Origin: Micromonospora sp. WMMD1102 | GTDB taxonomy: Bacteria; Actinomycetota; Actinomycetes; Mycobacteriales; Micromonosporaceae | Direction: 5' to 3' | DNA length: 64,000 bases | NCBI RefSeq assembly: GCF_029626265.1 | Contig: NZ_JARUBN010000001.1 | Location: 5,893,001 to 5,957,000 of the forward strand | In this document: piece by piece, positions 51,930-63,434 of the stretch | Position numbering within the stretch: position 1 is the stretch's first letter | Layout: each line of letters opens with the position of its first letter | Program-made: the position numbers and the translations under genes | Notes under the pieces: generated by a model | Databases searched by the model: none | Told to the model about the DNA's origin: nothing | What the model saw: only the letters and a program-made list of their open reading frames with translations

Positions 51930-53993
51930 CTAGTCGAGCATGTGCGGGGGCGTCTGGCCGTGCTCCGCTCGGCCGCGCCCGAAGGCGTCGATCAGACCCC
52001 ACCGGCCGGGGATGTCCAGCAGTTCCATCCGGCCCATGTGCTCCGGCAGGGCCGGGTCGACGACCAGGTGCTCGCCGTGCGGGTCGAGGCCCAGCAGGGT
52101 CCGGATCAGCAGCATCGGGGTTCCGGTGGACCACGCCTGCGGGCTACAGGCCGTCGGGTACTGCACCGGGTACTTCGTCAGCGCCCGGTCGTAGCCGGCG
52201 AACGCCTCCGGGAGCCGGCCGCCGAAGTACCGCGCCGCGTCGATCATGGCCTCGGCGATCCGGCCCGCCTCGTGCCGGAAGCCGTAGCGGCGCAGCCCCC
52301 AGGCGATCAGCGAGTTGTCGAACGGCCAGACCGTGCCGACGTGGTATCCGATCGGGTTGTACCGGCCCTCCCCCTCGGCCATGGTCCGCACCCCCCAGCC
52401 GGAGAAGAGCCGTGGACCGAGCAGGTGCTCGGCGACCTTCGCGGCCCGGTTCTCGTCGACGATGCCGCTCCAGAGCAGGTGCCCCATGTTCGAGGTGAGC
52501 GCGTCGACCTGGCCACCCTCGGTGTCCAGGGCCAGCGCGTAGTACTCGCCGTCGGCGACCCAGAAGTCCCGGTTGAACCGCTGCTTCAGCTCCGCCGCCT
52601 CCCGCTCCAGGCGGTCGGCGTAGACCGGGTCCTGCCAGTAGAGCCGGGCCAGCCGGGCGCCGCGCATCTTCGCGTCGTACGCGTAGCCCTGTAGCTCGCA
52701 GGTGGCCCGGGGGAACGCCGGCAGCCGCCCGTCGGAGTACGAGATGGCGTCCCAGGAGTCCTTCCAGCACTGGTTCTCCAGTCCGTTGCGCAGGTTCCGC
52801 CGCTCGAACCAGACGTAGCCGTTGCCCATCATGTCCGCGTACCGGTCGATCCAGTTCAGCGCGGCCCGCGCCTCCTGCTCCAGCGTCATGACCAACTCGA
52901 CGTCCCCGGTCCACTGCTCGTACTCGTCGAGCAGGATCACGAAGAGCGGGGTGGAGTCGGCGGAGCCGAAGTAGGGCGAGTGCGGCTGCTCCTCGAACGC
53001 GGTCGACTCGCCGTACCGGATCTCGTGCAGGATCTTGCCCGGCTCGCGTTCCCGGAAGTCGTCCAGGCTGACTCCCTGGGTCATCGCCAGATAGCGCAGC
53101 GTCGGCCCGGCGAGTTCCGGAGTGAACGGCAGGGTCTGCAAGCAGGTGATCAGGCTGTCCCGGCCGAACATGGTCATGAACCAGGGCAGGCCGGCGGCCG
53201 GCAGTGGCGGCCCGGAGAGCAGCGGCGTGTACCGCAGCGCGGCCAGGTCGATCAGGCTGCGCCGGTACGTCTCGGTCAGCGGCTCGCTGTCACTCGTCAG
53301 CTTCGGCGCCCGCTCCATCCACTCGTCCAGGTCCCGGCGCAGCGTCTCCGGGGACCGGCTGCGGTGCCGCTGGATGCTGAGCCGGATGTCCCGGCCACCG
53401 GCCCCTTCCACCAGGGTTTCCACCCGCAGCCGGGTCTGCCACTGCTGGTGCGCCCCGATCCGCAGGGTGAAGCTCAACCCGCCCCGGTCGAAATCGGCGG
53501 GCGCGGTCGAGGTGATGACCGCTTCCCGCCGGAACGTCTCCCGCTGGTAGCAGAGCCGCAGCCGGTCCTGCTCCACGAACACGCTGGTGCCGCCGGCCTT
53601 CTCCCGGACGTCCTTGATTTCGAAGAGGTCGGCGAAGTCGCTCTCCACGTTGATCCGGACGGCCAACTCGACCGCCCGGTCCTCGTGGTTGAGCACGGTC
53701 AGGTCCTCGACGAAGCTGCCGCCGACCGTACGGTGCCGGATCACCGACAACTTGGCGTCCACGTAGTGCGTCGGCTCGCCCGGGACCAGGAAGAACTGCG
53801 ACTCGAAGTACTGGAGGTCGTCCACGGACAGCACGCTGAGCCGGTGCCCGTCGAGGGTCAGTTCCCACTTGGAGAGGAACCGGGTGTCGAACGAGAACAG
53901 TCCGGTCGGGAAGACCGGCGACGGGTCGATGTCGCCCCGGTCGTCGCTGACCACGAAGGTGTTGCCGTCGAGGATGCTGACCAGTGGTCTCAT
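51930..53993 (-). CDS. Glycogen-debranching-enzyme-like protein, copy 2
   Basis: A 687-residue paralogue of copy 1 with the same two domains (LVSILDGNTFVVSDDRGDID, GLFSFDTRFLSKWELTLDG; TPLFVILLDEYEQWTGDVEL, PRATCELQGYAYDAK, NPIGYHVGTVWPFDNS). LPWFMTMFGRDSLITCLQT keeps Asp279 in the GRDS loop. It is expected to remove alpha-1,6 branches or act on related glucans in the cytoplasm. The ATG overlaps the SCP2-like stop as ATGA. Confidence 0.93.
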   Translation of the reverse strand: MRPLVSILDGNTFVVSDDRGDIDPSPVFPTGLFSFDTRFLSKWELTLDGHRLSVLSVDDLQYFESQFFLVPGEPTHYVDAKLSVIRHRTVGGSFVEDLTVLNHEDRAVELAVRINVESDFADLFEIKDVREKAGGTSVFVEQDRLRLCYQRETFRREAVITSTAPADFDRGGLSFTLRIGAHQQWQTRLRVETLVEGAGGRDIRLSIQRHRSRSPETLRRDLDEWMERAPKLTSDSEPLTETYRRSLIDLAALRYTPLLSGPPLPAAGLPWFMTMFGRDSLITCLQTLPFTPELAGPTLRYLAMTQGVSLDDFREREPGKILHEIRYGESTAFEEQPHSPYFGSADSTPLFVILLDEYEQWTGDVELVMTLEQEARAALNWIDRYADMMGNGYVWFERRNLRNGLENQCWKDSWDAISYSDGRLPAFPRATCELQGYAYDAKMRGARLARLYWQDPVYADRLEREAAELKQRFNRDFWVADGEYYALALDTEGGQVDALTSNMGHLLWSGIVDENRAAKVAEHLLGPRLFSGWGVRTMAEGEGRYNPIGYHVGTVWPFDNSLIAWGLRRYGFRHEAGRIAEAMIDAARYFGGRLPEAFAGYDRALTKYPVQYPTACSPQAWSTGTPMLLIRTLLGLDPHGEHLVVDPALPEHMGRMELLDIPGRWGLIDAFGRGRAEHGQTPPHMLD

Positions 53994-54364
53994 GGCCGTT
54001 GCCCCCGCTGCAGCACCCACTGCCGGGGTTCGTGCGCACCGGGCGGGCCGGGCACCAGGTGGTTCAGGTAGGGGAACAGTTGGAGGTCCCCCTCGACGGT
54101 GAGCCGGTTGCGCAGCAGCGCCGCGAACGTGTCCGCCTCGCCGGACGCGATCAGGTTGAAGAAGGTCCGGTCGGTCCGGATGGTGCAGTCCGCCGGCCGG
54201 GCCGCCTGGGCGGCGCTCACACTGCCGGCGCTGAAGACCAGCAGCCAGACGTCGACGCCGGTGTCCGATTCGAGTTCGAAGCGGACGGTTCCCCGGATCT
54301 TGCTCAGCAGCGGCTCCGGGGGCCGGTGGTTGAGCCCTTCGAAGAACTGCGTGCTCTGGTCCAT
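53990..54364 (-). CDS. SCP2-like small protein, copy 2
   Basis: A 124-residue relative of the copy 1 protein (TQFFEGLNHRPPEPLLSKIR, VRFELESDTGVDVWLLVFSA, ADCTIRTDRTFFNLIASGEA, LLRNRLTVEGDLQLF). The last three residues, QRP, are shared with copy 1 (GQRP), as is the overlap with the next gene. It is the first gene of the second cassette. Confidence 0.75.
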   Translation of the reverse strand: MDQSTQFFEGLNHRPPEPLLSKIRGTVRFELESDTGVDVWLLVFSAGSVSAAQAARPADCTIRTDRTFFNLIASGEADTFAALLRNRLTVEGDLQLFPYLNHLVPGPPGAHEPRQWVLQRGQRP

Positions 54365-54454
54365 CGCCCTGCCCTCCCACGCCCTGCTCGCCCGGGCTGG
54401 CGCAGCCCGACGAGCCCGGCGACGCCGTTGTCACCCGGACCCGTCGGGCTGGTC

Positions 54455-54871
54455 TCAGTTGTTCGGTTCATCGGCGCTGATGTCGGCGAGCACGGACTGC
54501 GGTTCCCGCTCGACCGCGAGGTCGCCGAGGGAGACCAGGCCGATCAACCGGCCCTCCTCCACCACCGGCAACCGCCGTACGCCGTACGTGCGCATCAGGT
54601 CGGCGGCGGCGACCGCGTCGTCGTACTGCGACACCGTGATGACGTCCTGGCTGAGGATCTCGCTCAACGTGGCGCTGGACGGGTTCAACTGTTCCGCCAC
54701 CCCGCGCACCGTGATGTCGCGGTCGGTGACGATTCCGATCACGTCGTCCCCGTTGGTCACGATCACGTCGCCGATGGCGCTGTCCCGCATCTCCTGGGCG
54801 GCAGCGGTGAGCGTGTCGCCGCCGTCCATGGTCACCAGGCGGGTCGTCATGAACTCTCCGACGGTCGTCAT
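54455..54871 (-). CDS. CBS-domain pair protein
   Basis: A 138-residue protein made of two CBS domains (VGEFMTTRLVTMDGGDTLTA, VTNGDDVIGIVTDRDI; then LSEILSQDVITVSQYDDAVA, LPVVEEGRLIGLVSLGDLA). Such pairs bind adenine nucleotides and act as energy or redox sensors. It lies upstream of the SCP2-like/debranching cassettes on the same strand. GAGGGGAGCAGG precedes the ATG. The DNA upstream (54900-55110) is unusually purine-rich and holds no gene. Confidence 0.94.
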   Translation of the reverse strand: MTTVGEFMTTRLVTMDGGDTLTAAAQEMRDSAIGDVIVTNGDDVIGIVTDRDITVRGVAEQLNPSSATLSEILSQDVITVSQYDDAVAAADLMRTYGVRRLPVVEEGRLIGLVSLGDLAVEREPQSVLADISADEPNN

Positions 54872-55116
54872 CCTGCTCCCCTCTCAATGTCGGCCGGGGG
54901 CGGTCTACCCGGGCAGGCCACGACGTAACGCCGCGGCGCCCGCCCGGACAGGTCGCCACCGGGCGACACTCCGCCCTGACGGGACCAGGCGTGCGGTCTC
55001 AGGCACGCAAGGGGCGAGAGCGGCCGAAGCGGGCACGGCGGAGCGGAGCCGGGAAAGGGCCACCGAGGGGGAAGGCCAGCGAAGGAGAAGGGCCGGAGAA
55101 GGGGGGAAGCGGGGGC

Positions 55117-56506
<1,390 letters not shown>

Positions 56507-56563
56507 CCCAGCGGCCCGGCGACCCCGGCAAGCCGATCACCGGCCCGCCCAGCATCCGGGCTG

Positions 56564-56616
56564 TAAGGAAGGGCCCCCGCTTATCGCTTTTTGTATAGGA
56601 AGGGCCCCTTCCTAAC
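56564..56616. terminator. Degenerate hairpin of the TAAGGAAGGGCCCC family
   Basis: The left arm TAAGGAAGGGCCCCCGCTTA closely matches the element at 38537, but the right arm has changed to a self-complementary AGGAAGGGCCCCTTCCT. It lies between the M16 pair and asd, all on the minus strand, and could end M16 transcription. Confidence 0.65.
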
Positions 56617-56695
56617 AGGTGTGGCGGGGTAACGCCGGCGGGCGGCCGGGCCACGTCGCAGCGCACGCCCGGCCGGATCAGTTTCGGGGGGCCGG

Positions 56696-58057
56696 TCAGC
56701 CGGCCGCGTCGACCACCTCGCCGAGCCCGCTGGCGACCAGCTCGTCCCGGATCAGCGCCGCGTCGCCCTCGACCACCAGGGTCAGCCCCTGCGGGTGCAG
56801 GTGCGTGCCGGCCGCCGCCGACACCGCCGGCTCGGCCGCCGACAGCAACCGCTCGCGCAGCGTCGCGTGGTAGTCGTCCGGCAGGTCGTGCACGACGAGG
56901 GTGGCGAGCGCGCTGGCGATGGCCCGGGGAGCCTGCAACTCCACCGAGAGCTGCCCGGCCCGCCAGGCCCGGGCGACCGCCAGCTCCGGCTCGGTCACCC
57001 CGGCGTCCCGGGTACGGGTGATCTCGCCGACCGCGTCCACCAGGGCCGGCACGGTCACCGCGGTCTGCACCCCGGAGCTGACCACGAACCGCCCGAACCG
57101 CCGGGAGTGGCCGAACTCGGACCTGATCCCGTACGTGTAGCCGCGTACCTCCCGGATCAGGTGGTTCAGCCGGGAGGTGAAGGCCCCGCCGAGCACCGTG
57201 GCGGCGAGCGTCATCGGCACGTAGTCGGGGTGGGCCCGGTGCGGTGCCGGGTGCCCGAGCCGCAGCGTGGACTGGACCGAGCCGGGACGGTCGACCAGGA
57301 TGATCCGCCGCTGGTCGCGTACCCGCACGTCGAGCGGGGGGCCGGCGGGCTCGGCGTGCCCGTCCGCGCCCGCGAAGGCGGTGCTGGCGAGCTGGTCGAG
57401 GTCGATCCGGTCGAGGTCGCCGACGACCAGCAGGGTGCCGAGCCGGGTCAGCCAGGCCGCGTGGAACGAGGTCACGTCGTCGACGGTGACCGCCGCGACC
57501 GAGTCGGGATCGCCGTCCATCGGGCGACCCGGCCGCTGGTCGGCCCCGAACAGGTCCGCCCGGAGCGCGGCGTCGGCCCGGGGCCCCGGGTTCGCCCAGT
57601 ACATCCGCAGCGCGGTGACCTCGTCGTCGCGTACCCGGGTGATGTCCGCCGGGTCGAGGCGCGGGGTCCGGACGGCCTCGGCCAGCAGCTCCACCGCGGC
57701 CGGCAGCCGCTCCACCGGCACCTGCACGCTCACCTGGAACGCGTCCCAGTCGTTGGCGATGGTCAGCTCGGTGCCGAGCCCTTCCAGCGCCAGCGCGTAC
57801 GCCGTGGAGTCGCGCCGGGTCGTCCCCTCCTCCAGCGCCTTCGCCAGTACCCCGGAGAGCCCCTCCCGGCCGACCGGCTCGCGCCCGGCGCCGCCGTCGA
57901 GCAGCAGCACCGCGACGGCGAGGTGGTGCCCCGGCAGGTGGGCGGCGACGACCCGGCCACCGGCCACCGTCGCCCGGACCACCCGGGGGAAGCGGTACGG
58001 CCGGGCGGCCCCGGCCGACGGCCGCTGCGCGGTCAGGATGGGACCGGGCTCGGTCAT
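56696..58057 (-). CDS. M16B peptidase, non-catalytic subunit
   Basis: A 453-residue M16 fold protein. The zinc motif is absent (GLSGVLAKALEEGT stands where HxxEH would be), but the substrate-binding Arg-Tyr pair is kept in NHLIREVRGYTYGI. In bacterial M16B enzymes such a subunit pairs with an active one to form the clam-shell chamber; the two are coded together here with an ATGA overlap. Confidence 0.92.
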   Translation of the reverse strand: MTEPGPILTAQRPSAGAARPYRFPRVVRATVAGGRVVAAHLPGHHLAVAVLLLDGGAGREPVGREGLSGVLAKALEEGTTRRDSTAYALALEGLGTELTIANDWDAFQVSVQVPVERLPAAVELLAEAVRTPRLDPADITRVRDDEVTALRMYWANPGPRADAALRADLFGADQRPGRPMDGDPDSVAAVTVDDVTSFHAAWLTRLGTLLVVGDLDRIDLDQLASTAFAGADGHAEPAGPPLDVRVRDQRRIILVDRPGSVQSTLRLGHPAPHRAHPDYVPMTLAATVLGGAFTSRLNHLIREVRGYTYGIRSEFGHSRRFGRFVVSSGVQTAVTVPALVDAVGEITRTRDAGVTEPELAVARAWRAGQLSVELQAPRAIASALATLVVHDLPDDYHATLRERLLSAAEPAVSAAAGTHLHPQGLTLVVEGDAALIRDELVASGLGEVVDAAG

Positions 58058-59352
58058 GACGCCTCTTCCTGGGTCTCGGGCCGGTAGATCAGGGTGGCCC
58101 GGTCGGTGGGGCCGAGCAGCTCGGCGGCGAGCGTGCTCACCTGCTCGGCGGTGACCGAGAGCCAGCCGGGCAGCCGGTCGGCGGCCCGGGCCGGGTCGCC
58201 GAGCTGGGTGGCGTGCCGGCCGAGGATGTCGGCCCGGCCGTCCACGCTGGCGAGCTGCCGCCACCAGGCGGTGGTGAGCAGCGCCTTCGCCCGGTCGAGT
58301 TCGGCGGCGGTCACCCCGTCGGCGAGCCCGTCCAGCACCTCGACGAGTCCCGCCTCCAGCTCCTCGCCGGTCACCCCGTCCCGAGCGGTGGCGGTGACGA
58401 TCAGCGGAGCCGGCGCGTACGCCAGGTCGACGCCGAACGCGCCAACGCTGTCCGGCTGGGCGAGCCGGGCCCCGTCGGCGAGCCGCTGGTAGAGCCGGCT
58501 GCCCCGGCCGCTGCCGAGCAGCGTGGCCAGCACGGTCACCGTGTCGTAGCCGGAACCGCCGAACGGGTGCGTCCGGTGCGCCAGATAGACCCTCGGCGCC
58601 GGCACGTCCGCGTCGACGACCTCCCGGACCGGTGCCCCGGTGGCCGGCACCACCGTCCCGTCCGGGGCCGGCGGGATGTCGGCCTGCGGCACGAGCCGGC
58701 CGAAGTAGCGCTCGACGAGTGCGTGGACCTCGTCCGGCGAGGCGTCCCCGGCGACCGTCAGCACCGCGTTGTTCGGCGCGTAGTAGGTGGTGTGGAACGC
58801 CTGGAAGGTGGCCAGGTCGGCGGCGTTCAGGTCGGCCATCGAGCCGATCGTGGCGTGGTGGTAGGGGTGGCCGGGCGGATAGAGCAGCGGCAGCAGGCGC
58901 AGCCAGGCGTCCCCGTACGGGACGTTCTCGTAGCGCTGCCGCCGCTCGTTCTTCACCACCTCGCGCTGGTTGTCCAGGGTCTCCTGGGTCAACGCCGGCA
59001 CCAGGCCGCCCATCCGGTCCGCCTCCAGCCAGAGGGCGAGCGCGAGATGCTCCGACGGCAGCGTCTGGAAGTAGTTGGTCCGGTCCGGGTTGGTGGTCGC
59101 GTTCAGCGAACCACCGGAGCCCTGCACCAACCGCATGTGCTCGGTCTTGGCCACGTTCACCGAGCCCTCGAACATCAGGTGTTCGAACAGGTGGGCGAAG
59201 CCGGTCTGGCCGGCGGGCTCGTGTCGGGAGCCGACGTCGTACCAGAGGTTGACGGCGACCACGGGCGCGCTGCGGTCCTCGCTGACCACCACGCGCAGGC
59301 CGTTGTCCAGCCGGGTGGTCTCGATCGGCCAGGGATAACCGGTCTCGGGCAT
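58054..59352 (-). CDS. M16B zinc peptidase, catalytic subunit
   Basis: A 432-residue peptidase with the inverted zinc motif HLFEH (54-58: His54, Glu57, His58) and a downstream Glu in NERRQRYEN. It acts with the subunit encoded next, probably on peptides. TAGCGT lies seven bases before the ATG (leaderless); an in-frame ATG 41 codons earlier adds a Pro/Gly stretch and is unlikely. Confidence 0.93.
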   Translation of the reverse strand: MPETGYPWPIETTRLDNGLRVVVSEDRSAPVVAVNLWYDVGSRHEPAGQTGFAHLFEHLMFEGSVNVAKTEHMRLVQGSGGSLNATTNPDRTNYFQTLPSEHLALALWLEADRMGGLVPALTQETLDNQREVVKNERRQRYENVPYGDAWLRLLPLLYPPGHPYHHATIGSMADLNAADLATFQAFHTTYYAPNNAVLTVAGDASPDEVHALVERYFGRLVPQADIPPAPDGTVVPATGAPVREVVDADVPAPRVYLAHRTHPFGGSGYDTVTVLATLLGSGRGSRLYQRLADGARLAQPDSVGAFGVDLAYAPAPLIVTATARDGVTGEELEAGLVEVLDGLADGVTAAELDRAKALLTTAWWRQLASVDGRADILGRHATQLGDPARAADRLPGWLSVTAEQVSTLAAELLGPTDRATLIYRPETQEEAS

Positions 59353-59359
59353 GGCCCCG

Positions 59360-59365
59360 ACGCTA
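59360..59365 (-). promoter_or_regulatory. -10 box TAGCGT of the M16 operon
   Basis: TAGCGT on the minus strand ends seven bases before the ATG at 59352. Confidence 0.6.
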
Positions 59366-59592
59366 TCCGATCGCCCCGCCCCGATGCCGCCAGCCCCGCC
59401 GGGTCGGATCGGCCCGGACACAGTGGCCGGTACGGCTCGCTCCCGAGGCTTCGTACCGGGTGGAGGGATGTTCACGACCGGCCGCGGGCGCCTATCGTGC
59501 GAACACCCCCGTGGTTGGTCGATGGATTCGACCCGGTGGCAGGAACGCCCGCGCGACCGACCGGCGCCCGGAGTAGTCCCAAGGAGACAGCG

Positions 59593-62500
59593 TTGACGAC
59601 CCTCTCGTTACCGGCCGCCACCCGCGGTCGGGCGGCGCCCCGCCGGCGCCTGGTCATCCTGGCGGTGGCCGCCCTCGCCGCCGGCCTGCTGCCGGTGCTG
59701 GTCGACCCGACCCCGGCCAGCTCCGCGCCGGACCGGTCGGGCAACCCGTGGACCCGGCTCGCCGACGGCTCGACCGCCGCCCGGTCCGCCGGGCCCGTCG
59801 ACATCCAGGCCGAGCGGTTCACCGGGTACGCCCTGGACCGGGCGAGCCTCGCCGCCACCCTGGACCGGGCACCCGAGGAGCGGGCCGGTGTCGCACCGGA
59901 CCGGTCCCTGGTGGTGGTGCTGCCCGCCCCGGACGGCACGTTCCAGCGGTTCGCGCTCGTCGACTCGCCGGTGATGGCGCCCGGCCTGGCCGCCCGGCAC
60001 CCGGAGATCCGCACGTACACGGGCCGGGGGCTGGACGACCCGAGTGCGACGGTCCGGGCCGACCTGACCCCGCTGGGCTTCCACGCCTCGGTCCGCTCCG
60101 AGCACGGCGTCTGGTACGTCGACCCGTACAGCCGGTCCGACCAGGGCCGGTACGCCAGCTACTTCGTGCGGGACACCACGAACCCGGACGAGGCGTTCGT
60201 CGAGCGGGAGGACGTGGCGCACGCCGCCGGGGAACTCGCCGACGACATCGACGCCGCCCCGGAGCCGGCGGGCGGGGACGTGACGCTGCGGACGTACCGG
60301 CTGGCCCTGGTGACCGACCCGTCCTACGCGACCTACTTCGGTGCGGCGAACGTGACGGCGGCCAAGGTGACCCTGGTGAACCGGGTGACCCAGATCTACG
60401 AAGACGAGACGGCGATCCGGCTGGTGCTGGTCGACCAGACCGAGAAGACCAACCTGAACACGCCGGCGGAGGCGATCGGCGCGGACGGGCCGTGCGGTGC
60501 TGCGCCCTGCTACACGGCGGCGCAGCTCTCCTCCTGCGCCAGCGGCACGCTGAACCGCAACAACATCGTGCTCGGCCAGCTCGTCGGCGCGTCGAACTAC
60601 GACGTCGGGCACATCGGGCTCGGGGTCAACGGCGGCGGCATCGCCGGGCTGGGCGTGGTCGGCGGGGCCAACAAGGCGCGCGGCTGCACCGGCCTGCCGA
60701 CCCCGGTCGGCGACTTCTTCGCCGTCGACTACGTCTCGCACGAGATCGGCCACCAGTTCGCCGGCAACCACACCTTCAACGGCACCCAGTGGAACTGCTC
60801 GGGCGGCAACCGCAGCCCCGCCAACTCGTACGAGCCGGGCAGCGGATCGTCGATCATGGCGTACGCCGGCATCTGCCAGCAGGACAACCTGCAACCGCAC
60901 AGCGACCCGTACTGGTCGCAGCGCAGCTACACCGAGATCACCAGCTACATAACCGCGAACCGGCCGGCGGTCAACGAGGTGCAGAACGTCTCGCTGCGCG
61001 GCTTCGACACCGACGGCGACTCGTTCACGCTCACCTTCGGCGGTGCCGAGTCGGCGCCGATCGTCCGGGGCGGCAACTACACCGCGGCCGGGATCAGGGC
61101 GGCGATCGAGGGAATTCCGGGCTGGCCGGCCGGCGCCACCGTCACCGTCGGGCCGTTCGGCGGCACCAGCACGCTCGACGACACCGGCTTCCAGGTCACC
61201 TTCTCGGGAGGACCGGTGGCGGCGGTGAACGTCGGCGCGCTCGCCGTCAGCGGCACCAGCGGGGCGGACGGGTTCGTCGGCGAGACGGTCAAGGGCGGCC
61301 CGATCGACAACGGCGGCTGGCGGGTCGAGCAGACCGGCAACAGCGCCCCGGTGGTCACCGCCCCGGCGTCGTACACGATTCCGGTCCGTACCCCGTTCGC
61401 GCTCACCGGCAGCGCCACCGACGCCGACGGCGACACGGTGACGTACCTCTGGGAGCAGAACGACCGGGGCGGCGTCAGCGGCGGCAGCACCGCCGGCACC
61501 GCGCTGGTCAGCAACACCAAGACCAACGGCCCGCTGTTCCGGCAGTTCGGCACGGCGGCGATCGTCAGCCCGACCGACACCCTGGAATACCACTCCCCCG
61601 GACTGAACGCGGTGGGCACCGACCCGACCCGGGTCTTCCCGGACCTGGCGCAGGTCGTCGCCGGCAACACCAACGCGAAGACCGGCGGCTGCCCGGCCGC
61701 GCCGCCGCCACCGACCAGCGGCGGGGCCAGCAACGTGCCGCCGGAGCTCGTCGACTGCTACTCGGAGTTCCTGCCCACCGCCGACTGGGTCGGCTTCACC
61801 GGTGACCGGACCATGCACTTCCGGCTCACCGCCCGGGACGGGCACCCGGGCGCGGGCGGGATCGGCAGCGCCGACACCGCGCTGACCCTGGCCCCGGCCG
61901 CCGGGCCGTTCCTGGTCACCTCGCAGGCCACCGCCGAGACGCTGACCGGCGGCGCGGAGCTGCCGGTGAGCTGGGACGTGGCCGGCACCGACGCCGCACC
62001 GGTCGGGGTGGGCGAGGTGCGGATCTCGCTCTCCGTCGACGGCGGAAAGACCTTCGGGTACGTCCTCGCGGAGCGGACCGCCAACGACGGCGCCGAGACG
62101 GTGACCCTGCCGAACGTCGGCGCCAAGGCGGCCCGGATCAGGGTCGAGGCGGTCGGCAACGTCTTCTTCGACCTCAACGACGCCGACCTCGCGCTCCGGG
62201 CCGCCCCGAAGGTGACCCTCGACGGGCCGGGCGAGGTGTTGACGGTGCAGTACAGCGACCCGCTGCTGCCCGAGGTGCGGATCACCGCCACCGACCCGGA
62301 CGGCGGGCCGGGGCAGCTCACCGCGACCGCCACCGGACTGCCCGCCGGACTGTCGCTGGGCGGCAGGACGCCGGAGGACCCGGACGCGACAGGTGCGGCA
62401 GCGGTCTGGGGAGTCGTCGGCAACAACCGGGCGACCCCGGGCGACTACCCGGTGACGGTGACGGTCACCGACCAGCACGGGCTGGCCGGCACCGTCGCCT

Positions 62501-63312
62501 TCACCGTCCGGGTGGTGCCGGAGGCGGCCGAGCTGGCGTACACCGGCGACACGCTGGCCTCGACCGGCTCGGGCGGGCACGCGGAGGTGCTGCTCCAGGC
62601 CACCCTCCGGGAGACGTCGCCGTCCTCCGGCGCCGAGCCGTGGCCGGGTGACGTCTCGACCGCCACGGTGACCTTCGCCGCTGGTGGCCGGACCCTCTGC
62701 ACCGACGTACCGGCGCCGCTGGGCACCGACGACTTCGCGGCGGTGTCGAGTTGCCGGGCGACCCTGCCGGCCGGCAACTCCGAGCTGACCGTCACGCTCG
62801 GCGGCAACTACGCCGGCAGCACGACGGCCCGGGTCGAGGTGGCCCGGCCGGGCACCACCGTGGTGCTCGGCGGTGGCACGCTGACCCCGAGCCGGTCGGC
62901 CGGGGCGTACCCGGTGCAGCCGAAGTCCGCTGTCGACTTCAGCGTGCTGGTCGCGCAGACCCGGCTCGGCGGCACCGGCACCACCACCGTCGGGTTCCGC
63001 TCGGACGGCCGGCGGTACGAGATCCGCGGCGTCGGGCTCGACTCGTTCGGCGTACGGTCCGGCGGCGGCACCGACCGCCTCGACCTGCGCACCCGAGCCG
63101 GCCTGTACGACGTCACCGACCCCCGCCGCCCGGTCACCGTGGCCAGCGGGCTCAGCCTGCGGATCACCGGCACCGACCGGGGCCTGCTCAGCGGTAGGGA
63201 CGGCATCGCGGTCACCCTCATCGACGGCGACCGGCTGCTCCTGTCCACCGACTGGACCGGCCTGACCACCCAGGAGACCACTCTGACCAACGGAACCCTC
63301 CTGATCCTCTGA
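59593..63312 (+). CDS. Secreted reprolysin-like (M12B-type) zinc metallopeptidase, 1239 residues
   Basis: A large exported protease. A long signal peptide (1-45) ends near ASSAPD. A propeptide-like region is followed by a metzincin domain with HEIGHQFAGNH (His383, Glu384, His387, His393) and the Met-turn SIMAYAG (Met422). After it come LRGFDTDGDSFTLTFGG-type strands and several Ig/cadherin-like modules (about 560-1239) for binding or spacing. No sortase or membrane anchor is present. It starts at a TTG with AAGGAGA upstream; the nearest ATG would be much further in. Gene ends near a 26-base hairpin. Confidence 0.9.
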   Translation: MTTLSLPAATRGRAAPRRRLVILAVAALAAGLLPVLVDPTPASSAPDRSGNPWTRLADGSTAARSAGPVDIQAERFTGYALDRASLAATLDRAPEERAGVAPDRSLVVVLPAPDGTFQRFALVDSPVMAPGLAARHPEIRTYTGRGLDDPSATVRADLTPLGFHASVRSEHGVWYVDPYSRSDQGRYASYFVRDTTNPDEAFVEREDVAHAAGELADDIDAAPEPAGGDVTLRTYRLALVTDPSYATYFGAANVTAAKVTLVNRVTQIYEDETAIRLVLVDQTEKTNLNTPAEAIGADGPCGAAPCYTAAQLSSCASGTLNRNNIVLGQLVGASNYDVGHIGLGVNGGGIAGLGVVGGANKARGCTGLPTPVGDFFAVDYVSHEIGHQFAGNHTFNGTQWNCSGGNRSPANSYEPGSGSSIMAYAGICQQDNLQPHSDPYWSQRSYTEITSYITANRPAVNEVQNVSLRGFDTDGDSFTLTFGGAESAPIVRGGNYTAAGIRAAIEGIPGWPAGATVTVGPFGGTSTLDDTGFQVTFSGGPVAAVNVGALAVSGTSGADGFVGETVKGGPIDNGGWRVEQTGNSAPVVTAPASYTIPVRTPFALTGSATDADGDTVTYLWEQNDRGGVSGGSTAGTALVSNTKTNGPLFRQFGTAAIVSPTDTLEYHSPGLNAVGTDPTRVFPDLAQVVAGNTNAKTGGCPAAPPPPTSGGASNVPPELVDCYSEFLPTADWVGFTGDRTMHFRLTARDGHPGAGGIGSADTALTLAPAAGPFLVTSQATAETLTGGAELPVSWDVAGTDAAPVGVGEVRISLSVDGGKTFGYVLAERTANDGAETVTLPNVGAKAARIRVEAVGNVFFDLNDADLALRAAPKVTLDGPGEVLTVQYSDPLLPEVRITATDPDGGPGQLTATATGLPAGLSLGGRTPEDPDATGAAAVWGVVGNNRATPGDYPVTVTVTDQHGLAGTVAFTVRVVPEAAELAYTGDTLASTGSGGHAEVLLQATLRETSPSSGAEPWPGDVSTATVTFAAGGRTLCTDVPAPLGTDDFAAVSSCRATLPAGNSELTVTLGGNYAGSTTARVEVARPGTTVVLGGGTLTPSRSAGAYPVQPKSAVDFSVLVAQTRLGGTGTTTVGFRSDGRRYEIRGVGLDSFGVRSGGGTDRLDLRTRAGLYDVTDPRRPVTVASGLSLRITGTDRGLLSGRDGIAVTLIDGDRLLLSTDWTGLTTQETTLTNGTLLIL

Positions 63313-63434
63313 GCCACCGGCGGATTCCAGGGGCCCTTCCCAACTTCCCAGCGCGAGCTGCTCGGGACCGAGAGGGGCCTCTGGTCCACTCGCCGCAAGA
63401 CGGGTGCGGGCCGGCCGGCATACATCCGGCACGG

